A DNA stretch of 33,028 bases, from the NCBI GenBank assembly GCA_020352515.1, contig CP070678.1, positions 3,679,982 to 3,713,009 of the forward strand. Reading direction: 5' to 3'. Below are positions 25,387 to 33,028 of the stretch, in pieces (positions within the stretch are counted from its first letter, which is position 1; each line of letters starts with the position of its first letter). A program made the translations under genes and the position numbers. The DNA comes from Phycisphaerales bacterium (GTDB taxonomy: Bacteria > Planctomycetota > Phycisphaerae > Sedimentisphaerales > Anaerobacaceae). A model generated the notes under the pieces. The model saw only the letters and a program-made list of their open reading frames with translations. It made no database searches and had not been told where the DNA came from.

Positions 25387-26769
25387 ATGAAACGACTTCT
25401 ACGCTGGTATCTCGAGAGGCCGCTGGTTCTGCGGATTATAGTCTGTTTTGCAGTCGGCTCGCTAATCGGGGGGCTCCTGTGGCACATCTCACAACAAGCG
25501 TCTGCTGCCGAGCCCACGCATCCAACTGCAGTCGAGGCAAAGATCATTCCCTGTATCCGTCCCTTCGGCCAGGTGTTCGTGCACATGCTCAAGATGATTG
25601 TCGTGCCGATTATCTTCTTCTCGCTTGTCGTGGGCGCTTCGAGCCTGCCCATCAGGCGTTTCGGGCGGATCGGTGTGAAGGTCATCGGGTGGTACCTCTT
25701 CTGCAGCATGCTCGCCGCCGTGCTCGGCACGTTCATTGCGCTGGCAATCAGTCCCGGCTCGGCGACAGACCTGGCCGGCTGGCAGAGCCTCGCAGGCGCC
25801 AATCAAGAACAGGCCGACGAGCTAACCCGGCAGGCCGAGACCGAAGGAACACTGGCTCAACTGCTGTTGAACCTCTTTCGCAACCCCTTCGAGGCCCTGG
25901 CCACGGGAAATTTCCTGCCTATCATCGTTTTCTCAATTCTCTTCGGACTCGCCATGCGGGTCCTGGCGGAAGCAGGCGAGCAGCAGCAAATCTCCCAGAT
26001 GAAAACGCTCGGCCGGCTCCTCGAGGCCTGCCGCGACACAATGTTCAAGCTGGTCGACTGGATTCTCGAGTATTCGCCCATCGGCGTGCTGGCCCTTACC
26101 ATCGTAAACTTCGGGCTTTACGGCCCTTCCATCGTCGGGCCATATATCAGTGTCACCGCAGGCGTCGTCCTCGGAATAGTCGTGATGGTCTTCGCCGTTT
26201 ATCCCACACTGCTGTGGGTCGTGACCCGACAAAACCCCCTGCGCGTTCTCAGGCGAATCAGAGAGCCGATGATCATGGCCTTCGTCACCCGCAGCAGCGC
26301 CGCAACACTGCCGGTGTCCATAAAGACGGCCGAGGAGGATTTGAAAATTCACGACGAGCTGGTCAGCTTCTCGCTGCCGCTTGGCGCAACAATCAACATG
26401 GACGGGGTGTGCGTGCACCTGCCCATGTTTGCCGTGCTCGCCGCAAATATCTTCGGCATCCAGCTTACGCGTGCCTCTCTGGTGGTTCTCGTAATCACCA
26501 CCGTGCTTTCCTCCATCGGTGCCGGAGGCGTTCCGGGCGGCAGCCTGATGCTGCTGTTCATCATCCTCGAGACCATGGGGCTCGGCCCCGAACAGGTCAC
26601 CGTCATCGTCGCGCTGGCCCTCGGAATCAACCCCATCCTCGACATGTTCGAAACCATGAACAACATCACCGGCGACCTTGTATGCTCCTACGCCGTTGCA
26701 GCCAACGAGGGCCTCGTGGATGTCCCGGCCGACAAGTCGGAGCCGTCACCACCCCCACCTGCCCCGTAG
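25387..26769 (+). CDS. Dicarboxylate/amino acid:cation symporter (DAACS family)
   Basis: This family imports glutamate, aspartate or C4-dicarboxylates with Na+ or H+. The 460-residue protein has the expected eight membrane helices plus two re-entrant hairpins: TM1 LRIIVCFAVGSLIGGLL, TM2 with MLKMIVVPIIFFSLVVG, hairpin 1 with SSAATLP near residue 302, TM7 with NMDG near 337, hairpin 2 IGAGGVPGGSL, and TM8 with NPILDMFETMNN near 414. In this family Asp and Asn of the TM8 motif bind cation and substrate. The TM8 Arg that binds the side-chain carboxylate in glutamate carriers is not in its usual place after NITGD, so substrate is left open. AAAGGGACTGG before the ATG serves as ribosome binding site. 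Its stop is ten bases from the convergent reductase gene. Confidence 0.92.
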   Translation: MKRLLRWYLERPLVLRIIVCFAVGSLIGGLLWHISQQASAAEPTHPTAVEAKIIPCIRPFGQVFVHMLKMIVVPIIFFSLVVGASSLPIRRFGRIGVKVIGWYLFCSMLAAVLGTFIALAISPGSATDLAGWQSLAGANQEQADELTRQAETEGTLAQLLLNLFRNPFEALATGNFLPIIVFSILFGLAMRVLAEAGEQQQISQMKTLGRLLEACRDTMFKLVDWILEYSPIGVLALTIVNFGLYGPSIVGPYISVTAGVVLGIVVMVFAVYPTLLWVVTRQNPLRVLRRIREPMIMAFVTRSSAATLPVSIKTAEEDLKIHDELVSFSLPLGATINMDGVCVHLPMFAVLAANIFGIQLTRASLVVLVITTVLSSIGAGGVPGGSLMLLFIILETMGLGPEQVTVIVALALGINPILDMFETMNNITGDLVCSYAVAANEGLVDVPADKSEPSPPPPAP

Positions 26770-26779
26770 GCCGCGCTGC

Positions 26780-27250
26780 CTACGCAAGACGCCCGATCAT
26801 GCCGCAAAGCTCCTCGAGGTTGGCCCGGTCAATCTCGTCGAAGGCAGCCGGCTGATCCGAGTCGATATCGAGCACCGCAATCAGCTTGCCACGCGAATCG
26901 GCAACGGGCACCACTATTTCCGAGCGCGTTGATGCCGAGCACGCAATGTGGCCCGGGAATTCTCGCACGTCCGGCACAAGCTGGGTCCTGCCGGAGCTCG
27001 CCGCCGCCCCGCAGACACCCCTGTCGAACGGAATCTGCAGGCAGCCGTGGCCCCCCTGATACGGCCCCACCTTGAGCAGCCCGGGCCCGGCAACACGGTA
27101 AAAACCCGTCCAGTCAAAATAACTGAACGCGTGGTGAAGCTCGCACGCAACCGTCGCCATCACCGCAATCATGTCCGTCTCGCGCGCAATCAGCCGTCCG
27201 ATCCTGCCGACCGCTTGCTCATACAGTAGTCGTTTGGCAGTCTCCTTCAT
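26780..27250 (-). CDS. Free methionine-R-sulfoxide reductase (GAF domain)
   Basis: fRMsr reduces free L-methionine-R-sulfoxide with thioredoxin and protects against oxidative damage in the cytosol. The 156-residue protein is a single GAF domain of the usual length. All three functional cysteines are present with exactly the E. coli MsrC spacing: Cys70 (HGCLQIP), Cys80 (RGVCGAAA) and Cys104 (GHIACSAS), i.e. intervals of 10 and 24. FDWTGFY, VGPYQGG and RSEIVVPV are further family signatures. It is a single gene, convergent with the symporter and divergent from the pseudopilin gene. No clear promoter was found upstream. Confidence 0.93.
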   Translation of the reverse strand: MKETAKRLLYEQAVGRIGRLIARETDMIAVMATVACELHHAFSYFDWTGFYRVAGPGLLKVGPYQGGHGCLQIPFDRGVCGAAASSGRTQLVPDVREFPGHIACSASTRSEIVVPVADSRGKLIAVLDIDSDQPAAFDEIDRANLEELCGMIGRLA

Positions 27251-27402
27251 CGTCGCTTTCAGACTCCAAGCATCGTTTTAGAACCACCGTAACACGACTT
27301 TAGACTACCATTCCGGAGCGCACCCGGTCAATAACTGCTCGTATCCGGCGGCAAATAGCCACAGTCACGACCAAAAAAAAGTGATTACAGACAAGCTCGG
27401 TA

Positions 27403-27431
27403 TTGCTCTATTTCACGCGTTATGGTAGAAT
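27403..27431 (+). promoter_or_regulatory. Sigma-70 promoter of the pseudopilin gene
   Basis: TTGCTC (27403-27408), a 17-base spacer and TAGAAT (27426-27431). The predicted start near 27438 leaves a leader of about 15 bases that contains AGAGAAG, just before the ATG at 27453. Confidence 0.6.
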
Positions 27432-27452
27432 TAGCTTAGAAGAGAAGTAAAA

Positions 27453-28310
27453 ATGAGCGAACAGAAAGGCGCCTTTATGCATCGTAGCGCTGGAAGATTT
27501 AACAAGGGCATCAATATGAGGGCCGATATCATGTCCGACAGAAAGGCATTCACTTTGATAGAGCTTCTGGTCGTTATAGCAATCATCGCCATATTGATGG
27601 CGATACTCCTGCCGGCGCTCCAGCGGGTCAAAGAGCAGGCGCAGGAGATAACCTGCAGGGCCAATCTCCGGCAGTACGGCCTGGCCCAGGCCATGTATCT
27701 GGACGATTTCGACACGAGATACCCCCGCGCGTGGACGTCCCTCGTCAAGACCGAGTCTCCCGTGGCGGGCTACCAGCGGTTCTGCCGATGGCACGACCCA
27801 AGATATCCGGCCGACGGACCATTCTGGCCGTACCTGAAGGCAGAAAGGGTCCATCTGTGCCCCTCTTTCAAAGTCCTTGCCAAGTTCGAGGGCCAGGACC
27901 ATCCCAGCCATGTGGCCTCAATACCCGTAGTCCCTTATTACAGCTACAGTATGAACGCCTATCTCGGCTCGAAGTCGGGCGCCGCCGGCGGTGGCGTTCT
28001 AAAGGCTTCCGAGATAACGAGAAGCAAGAGCGAGGTTTTCTTCTTCGCCGAGGAGAACATGTGGACCAGGCCAGGCTGCAACTGGGTGCTCAACGACAAC
28101 GCCCTCTGCCCGGACGGCCGCGACTGGTTCGGCACCTTCCACGGCGCGCCACGCGGCAACTTGAACGTGGGCACTTGCAACGCCGTGTTCGTCGATGCAC
28201 ACGTCGAAAAAGTCCGCTCGGCGCTAAAAGAGGACGCCTCCGACAACAGCGAGAAAGAGTTCGGCAGATTCGAGAAATTTGGCTGGCCCCACAGAAAAGC
28301 GTTTCAGTAG
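27453..28310 (+). CDS. Type II pseudopilin-like protein (prepilin N-terminal methylation)
   Basis: The product carries a class III (type IV pilin-like) signal: [27 protein letters not shown], in which prepilin peptidase would cut before Phe33 and Glu37 is the conserved +5 Glu. The residue before the cut is Ala instead of Gly. After the hydrophobic helix comes [15 protein letters not shown], typical of planctomycete and verrucomicrobial major-pseudopilin-like families. Near the end, HGAPRGNLN...FVDAHVE is a variant of the H-x9-DG motif (Ala for Gly). I keep the first ATG at 27453 (285 residues, leader of 32) because of the promoter and AGAGAAG just upstream; Met at 27516 or 27531 would give a shorter leader. 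Such proteins are common and numerous in these genomes. Role in secretion or attachment is unproven. Confidence 0.88.
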   Translation: MSEQKGAFMHRSAGRFNKGINMRADIMSDRKAFTLIELLVVIAIIAILMAILLPALQRVKEQAQEITCRANLRQYGLAQAMYLDDFDTRYPRAWTSLVKTESPVAGYQRFCRWHDPRYPADGPFWPYLKAERVHLCPSFKVLAKFEGQDHPSHVASIPVVPYYSYSMNAYLGSKSGAAGGGVLKASEITRSKSEVFFFAEENMWTRPGCNWVLNDNALCPDGRDWFGTFHGAPRGNLNVGTCNAVFVDAHVEKVRSALKEDASDNSEKEFGRFEKFGWPHRKAFQ

Positions 28311-28398
28311 CACTGCTTACCCCGGTAGGGGCTAATCCCCACCGCAATTCCGATAACTTCGCGTCCGCCCGACGCCGCCCATGCTACCCGCCTTTCAC

Positions 28399-30939
28399 TC
28401 ACGGCCGGCTGCGCGGCTCCACGCCAAGCAGGTGACGCACGAAAAAATCCATACGCCTGCGCCTCGCATACGGCGTCTCACCGACACCGTGACCTCGCCC
28501 CGGGACTATCAGCAGATCGAAATCCTTGTCCGCCTTGATAAGAGCATCCACGACCTGCATCGTCGAGGCCGGGTCCACGTTCCTGTCAAGCTCTCCGACC
28601 GTCAGCAGAAGCTTGCCCTGGAGCCTGTGGGCCTGCGTGACGTTGGATTGCTGCTCGTAGTGAGGGCCGATAGGCCAGCCCATCCACAGCTCGTTCCACC
28701 AAATCTTGTCCATCCGGTTGTCGTGGCAGCCGCAGTCTGCTACCCCGACCTTGTAGAACTCCCCGTGGGCCAGCAGCCCGCGCAGCGCGCTCTGTCCGCC
28801 GGCGGATCCGCCGTATATGCCCACCCGGCTCAGGTCCATGCACGGATACCTGTCCGCCGCCGCCTTCATCCACAGAATCCGGTCGGGAAAACCGCTGTCG
28901 CCCAGATTCTTCCAGCAAACGTCGTGAAACGCCTTCGAGCGGTAAGATGTCCCCATGCCGTCAATCTGTACAACAATGAAACCAAGTTCGGCGATAGAGT
29001 GCTGGCGACCCTGAAGCCCGAACGATTTCGGCACAAACGCCCCCTGGGGGCCGGCGTAAATCTGTTCTATCACCGGGTACCTGCGATTGGGGTCGAAATT
29101 GCTCGGGCGGATAATTATCCCGTAGATGTCCGTCTTGCCGTCGCGGCCCTTTGCCACAAACCGCTCGGGGGTTTGCCAGCCCGTCTTCAACAGTTCGCCC
29201 CAGTCGGCCCGCTCCAGCTCGCAGATTAGTTGCCCGTCGTTGGCGTCTCGCAATTCGGTCACGCCCGGCTGGTCCACCCGCGACCAACCGTCAATCAAGA
29301 ATCGGCGATCCGGCGAAAACTCGACTCTGTGGGTGCCGTCCCCTTCGGTGAGCACGGTAAGACCCGAACCGTCGAGATTCACGCGGCAGAAATGGATATA
29401 ATAGGGGTCCTGCTCCGGCCGGATACCCCCGGCCTGAAACCAGATTTGCCTCTTGTCCTCGTCGACACGCTCCACGCGGCGCACCACCCACGGGCCTTTG
29501 GTGATCTGGTTCTTGACGCGCCCGGTTCCCGCATCGTACAGGTACAGGTGATTCCATCCGTCCCGCTCGGACATCCATATTATCTCGTTGGTCGCGTCGA
29601 TGTGGCGGCTGAATCGCTTGCCTGCGTAGTCTATGAACGTTTTGCTCTTCTCCTCGATAACCGCCGAGGCCTCTCCACTCTTGGCGTCCACACCCACCAC
29701 CCGCAGGATCTGGTGGCCGCGCTGGTTGTACAGAAACGTGAACCGGCTCGAGTCGGGCCGCCAGCGAATATCCGATATGCTCCACGGATTGCGAAAAAGC
29801 TCGTCGGAAATCGGAATCCGGCGCCTGTTCGCGACGTCGAACAAGTGCGGCTTCGATATGTCTATCTGGTCGCCCGGCTTGGCGTAAGAGAGGTTGTGCA
29901 GTTTCGGCTGCAACTGGTCATCCGGCGACGACTCGATCAGGTACACCTTCCTGTCGTCTCCCCTGGCTACGCGCACGGCCACCAGCCTGCTCGAATCAGG
30001 CGACCAGTAGAGACGCTGTGAATACGCATCTGCCTCGGTGCCGTCGGAAGTCAACGCGATCTCCTCGTCGCCTGGGGTCTGGCGCACATAGAGGTTGTAG
30101 TCCCTGATAAAGGCAAGCCACTTGCCGTCGGGCGATGCGCCACGGCGCTCATCCCTTGGCCGCCCCCTTCCCCGCCCCCGGCCCTGCTCGCGAAGCGTCT
30201 CTTCCTCTATCAGCGCCTGGCCTTCTTCTTCGGTAGCCTCGAAAACTGCAACCCGCCCCCCGTCCTCATCCGTCACCAGCCAGACGTGGCCGGCATAGGT
30301 ATGCTGCCGATGCCGCCCCCCGGCCTGAAGCGTCACGTAGCGCCGACGCTGCCTTTGAGAGTCGACCCAGTAAACCTCCAGGCTTCCCTTCGTGCGGTTT
30401 ATAAACGTAATCCAGGTCTCCGCGCCCGTGCGGACGCTCGGACGGATCCGAACGCCGGCCTCGAGCGAGCCGGCCGCCTGCTCATCTGCCGAAAGCTCCT
30501 CCAGAGCGTAGTCGGCCGTATTGCATCTCCAGCGTTTGCCCCCAAAACTGAACAGAAGCTCCGAGCCCGACTCGTCAAAATCAAGCCTGTCTATCGCCAG
30601 TCGCTTTGCATCCATCTCTTTGCCTGTGGCTTCGGCCAGGGCCGCGGCAAGACGCCCGTGGTCGAACGCCGCGCGACGCACGCCGGAGCCGGCATTGACG
30701 AAAATGTACTCGCGCACCCCGTCCGCCAGGTCGTTGCGATACCAGAAACGCACGTTGTCGCTCAGCCAGCGGGCGCGAACCCGCTGCTTGAAGACCTTGT
30801 TGGCCGTAACCCTGGGCAGATTCTTCGCCCGCTCATAATCGGAACGCGTGCCCTGGGCCGGAACATCCCGCGCGGAAAGAAGAGACATTGCGACTATCAC
30901 GGCTTGTGCGGCCGCTCTCAACTGAATGTTGACTTTCAT
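28399..30939 (-). CDS. Exported S9 (DPP-IV-like) peptidase with VHL beta-domain
   Basis: This prolyl-oligopeptidase-family enzyme should remove dipeptides after proline-like residues outside the cytoplasm. Of 846 residues, 1-29 are a signal peptide (AVIVAMSLLSARDVPAQG). The DPPIV N-terminal propeller spans about 35-600 and the alpha/beta-hydrolase domain about 610-846, with Ser712 (YGGSAGG), Asp785 (GELDRNVD) and His817 (PGRGHGVG). Unusually, residues about 164-245 match the beta-domain of the von Hippel-Lindau protein: Trp191, Tyr201, Thr214, Tyr215, His218 and Trp220 align without gaps to pVHL Trp88, Tyr98, Ser111, Tyr112, His115 and Trp117. Next comes an Arg/Gly-rich stretch (about 250-265). 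CAGGA precedes the ATG. The gene is divergent from the Tat-exported isomerase-like gene. Confidence 0.92.
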   Translation of the reverse strand: MKVNIQLRAAAQAVIVAMSLLSARDVPAQGTRSDYERAKNLPRVTANKVFKQRVRARWLSDNVRFWYRNDLADGVREYIFVNAGSGVRRAAFDHGRLAAALAEATGKEMDAKRLAIDRLDFDESGSELLFSFGGKRWRCNTADYALEELSADEQAAGSLEAGVRIRPSVRTGAETWITFINRTKGSLEVYWVDSQRQRRRYVTLQAGGRHRQHTYAGHVWLVTDEDGGRVAVFEATEEEGQALIEEETLREQGRGRGRGRPRDERRGASPDGKWLAFIRDYNLYVRQTPGDEEIALTSDGTEADAYSQRLYWSPDSSRLVAVRVARGDDRKVYLIESSPDDQLQPKLHNLSYAKPGDQIDISKPHLFDVANRRRIPISDELFRNPWSISDIRWRPDSSRFTFLYNQRGHQILRVVGVDAKSGEASAVIEEKSKTFIDYAGKRFSRHIDATNEIIWMSERDGWNHLYLYDAGTGRVKNQITKGPWVVRRVERVDEDKRQIWFQAGGIRPEQDPYYIHFCRVNLDGSGLTVLTEGDGTHRVEFSPDRRFLIDGWSRVDQPGVTELRDANDGQLICELERADWGELLKTGWQTPERFVAKGRDGKTDIYGIIIRPSNFDPNRRYPVIEQIYAGPQGAFVPKSFGLQGRQHSIAELGFIVVQIDGMGTSYRSKAFHDVCWKNLGDSGFPDRILWMKAAADRYPCMDLSRVGIYGGSAGGQSALRGLLAHGEFYKVGVADCGCHDNRMDKIWWNELWMGWPIGPHYEQQSNVTQAHRLQGKLLLTVGELDRNVDPASTMQVVDALIKADKDFDLLIVPGRGHGVGETPYARRRRMDFFVRHLLGVEPRSRP

Positions 30940-31253
30940 GGGTCCTGCTTGCCTCCTGCTGCTGGTATTGTTGGACAGTAACTTCCTGCTCGGCCGATTT
31001 CATAATTGCCGCCACAGGGTAACATTGCGTCCACCGCCCGTCAACCGCACGTCCCGCCCATGTCCCCGCTTTGCCCGCTCCTCTGGCGACCACGGCAACC
31101 ACTACCTTGTTGCATTGGACAGGCCGCCAAGTATAATGAAGCTCGAAAAACCGCTTACAAAGACAATCGGCAGGAGTGGTCACGTCAAATTGACCGGCCG
31201 GGCCATCCTGTGGAATTAGCCGAAAACGCGCCAAACAAGGGAAAGGACCAACA
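30940..31253. other. Divergent intergenic region
   Basis: No gene is seen in these 314 bases. One good plus-strand promoter lies at 31110-31137. On the minus strand TTGACG (31039-31044) is followed after 17 bases only by a poor -10 (TACCCT), so the peptidase promoter remains unclear. Confidence 0.5.
31110..31137 (+). promoter_or_regulatory. Sigma-70 promoter of the isomerase-like gene
   Basis: TTGCAT (31110-31115) and a perfect TATAAT (31132-31137) are 16 bases apart. The leader to the ATG at 31254 would be about 110 bases. Confidence 0.55.
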
Positions 31254-32702
31254 ATGAGACAACCCGATCTTCAAAAGCCGTCAAGCATGTCGCGCAGAGG
31301 TTTTCTGCAGGCCGTCGGCGGAACGGCCGCGGCCGTCTCGCTCAGCTCGGCTCGCCTGAGCGCCGGCGCCCCACAAAACAAGGGAGCCCCCGGCAAGCCG
31401 GCGACCGTCCGCTGCGCGTTTCTCTATCCCCCGACCGAATCACTCACAAGAGTCGGCTACTATAGCTGGCCCGGCTCGAGCTTCGACGCCGAGGGCCGCC
31501 AGAAACAATATGAAGCCGGGCTGAGAACGATTGAGCAGCGCCTGGGAATGAAGATACTAACCGACGGCCCCGTACTCGATCAGGCCGCTGACGTGGCCGC
31601 CTTCATCGAACAGGTGAAAGAATCCCCGCCCGACGGGCTGCTCCTGGTGCTCTTCAAAAAGGGCCATTGGCCACACGTGCTCCGTATCATCGAACAAACC
31701 GAGCTGCCGACGGTTATACTCGCCACGCTCGGAATACTGCTCGTCGACCACATAAACCAGGTCCGCGAACGCCCCGGCGTTTACCTTATCAACTCGCTCG
31801 ACAACCTCGACGCCGTCGAGGACGGCATGAACATGATAAGGACCGTACGCTGGATGAAGGACAGCCGAATCCTCAACATCGCCGGCTCACAAGAAAGAGA
31901 ATCCACCGTCCCGCACCTTGGCACGCGCATCCGGACCGTGCCCGGAGCAAGCTTCATCGAGCAGTTCAACAGCACCGAAACCGACGACGCCGTCAGGAAG
32001 CTCGCCGATAGCTACATGAAAGACGCACAACAGGTCGTCGAGCCAACAAAAGCCGACATCCTCGACGCCGCAAAAACTTACTTCGTGCTCAAGAAAATGA
32101 TCAGGGCCGAGAACGCCCAGGCGGTAATGATGGACTGCCTGCCCGGGCTCAAAAGGCCCCACAAGCATCCCCCGCCATGCATGGGCTTTATGAGCCTGCG
32201 AGATGAGGGCATCCCGGCAGGCTGCCAGGCGGACCTGAGAGCCACGCTCACCCTTATGCTCGTTCAACAGCTCTTCGACCGGCCCGGGTTCCAGCAGAAC
32301 GCCTCCATGGAGACCGAGGCGAATCACTACTTCGGCGCACACTGCACGTGCCCGTCCAAATTGAGGGGCACGAACGCTGCGCCTGAGCCGTACATATTGA
32401 TGAGTCACGCAGAGGCCGGCTGGGGTTGTGTGCCGCGTGTCCTCTGGCCGGTGGGCGAGCAAGTGACACTGGCGCAGTATGTCACCGCCGAGACGCCGCA
32501 GATGTATGTCTATAGCGGAAAAGTCGTCGGCTGCCCGCCCATTCCGGCGACCGGTGGCTGCCGCACGAATATCCAGATGACGATCAATGAGGTGGAGGAC
32601 GTCTGCCGCGTCAAGGGGATGCACCAGGTCATATTCTTAGGCAACCACGCCCGGCAGCTCAAGGCTTTCTGCCGGCTCCATCGCATCGCCGTTGTTACCT
32701 GA
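31254..32702 (+). CDS. Tat-exported L-fucose isomerase-like protein
   Basis: The 482-residue product begins with a twin-arginine signal (SRRGFLQAVGGTAAAVSL at 13-30), so it should be folded in the cytosol and exported. The mature part resembles the FucI/AraA-related group of sugar isomerases: an N-terminal alpha/beta domain up to about 300, then GCQADLRATLTLMLVQQLFDRPG and an AHCTCP motif that are typical of its C-terminal domain. Sugar isomerases are normally cytosolic, so the role of an exported member is open; it could be a lyase, isomerase or binding protein for fucose-like sugars. AAGGA stands before the ATG. It is followed 121 bases later by a Tat-exported sulfatase, which suggests joint action on sulfated polysaccharide. 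Family assignment is moderately sure, reaction unknown. Confidence 0.8.
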   Translation: MRQPDLQKPSSMSRRGFLQAVGGTAAAVSLSSARLSAGAPQNKGAPGKPATVRCAFLYPPTESLTRVGYYSWPGSSFDAEGRQKQYEAGLRTIEQRLGMKILTDGPVLDQAADVAAFIEQVKESPPDGLLLVLFKKGHWPHVLRIIEQTELPTVILATLGILLVDHINQVRERPGVYLINSLDNLDAVEDGMNMIRTVRWMKDSRILNIAGSQERESTVPHLGTRIRTVPGASFIEQFNSTETDDAVRKLADSYMKDAQQVVEPTKADILDAAKTYFVLKKMIRAENAQAVMMDCLPGLKRPHKHPPPCMGFMSLRDEGIPAGCQADLRATLTLMLVQQLFDRPGFQQNASMETEANHYFGAHCTCPSKLRGTNAAPEPYILMSHAEAGWGCVPRVLWPVGEQVTLAQYVTAETPQMYVYSGKVVGCPPIPATGGCRTNIQMTINEVEDVCRVKGMHQVIFLGNHARQLKAFCRLHRIAVVT

Positions 32703-32721
32703 TGAAAATGTAAATCGATAG

Positions 32722-33028
<307 letters not shown>

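Noticed and set aside
25338-26855. Plus-strand open frame of 505 codons overlapping the symporter
   Set aside because: It is a frame-shifted shadow of the symporter gene, Arg/His-rich, without membrane segments.

Overview
The window looks like a chromosomal segment of a planctomycete, most likely of the Phycisphaerae/Sedimentisphaerales type. The clues are a hydrazine-synthase-alpha-like (HzsA-related) di-CxxCH protein, a pseudopilin with a planctomycete-style C-terminal H-x9-DG-like motif, a Tat-exported sulfatase next to a Tat-exported fucose-isomerase-like protein, a C39-like/DUF1573 fusion, and a VHL beta-domain inside an S9 peptidase. This lineage call is inference from gene content. There are no rRNA or tRNA genes, CRISPR arrays or insertion sequences that I can support.

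Layout. Positions 1-1061 hold no convincing gene. 1062-3852 (minus): a two-gene overlapping unit, a LolA-like exported protein with a C-terminal membrane anchor followed by a membrane-anchored C39-like/DUF1573 protein. 4442-5392 (minus): pyrF, with a long inverted repeat in its leader. 5563-6282 (plus): an unknown single-TM protein with a promoter that would give a leaderless mRNA. 6461-13021 (plus): a housekeeping translation/transcription operon, nusA-infB-rbfA, then a degenerate HhH-GPD (endonuclease III-like) protein and hisG. The nusA leader carries a strong intrinsic terminator just before the gene, which suggests attenuation. 13058-16066 (minus): an exported DUF3352-like protein and a secreted trypsin-like (HtrA-type) protease. 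16431-18995 (plus): the HzsA-related c-type cytochrome/beta-propeller protein. 18979-24976 (minus): a complete tripartite RND efflux operon (adaptor, inner-membrane pump, TolC-like outer-membrane factor). 25387-26769 (plus): a DAACS-family dicarboxylate/glutamate symporter. 26780-27250 (minus): free methionine-R-sulfoxide reductase. 27453-28310 (plus): a type II pseudopilin-like protein. 28399-30939 (minus): an exported dipeptidyl-peptidase-IV-like S9 peptidase with an embedded VHL beta-domain. 31254-33028 (plus): a Tat-exported L-fucose-isomerase-like protein and the start of a Tat-exported sulfatase that runs off the window.

How the parts fit. The middle is core information processing (transcription termination factor, initiation factor, ribosome maturation). 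The flanks are envelope and polymer-degradation functions typical of planctomycetes: secreted peptidases, a sulfatase, efflux, and solute uptake. The observations most worth following are the VHL beta-domain whose hydroxyproline-pocket residues align without gaps to human pVHL, the nusA leader with its terminator, two promoters that place the transcription start on the start codon, a pair of dispersed 38-bp intergenic repeats, and the catalytically degenerate HhH-GPD protein inside the nusA-infB operon.
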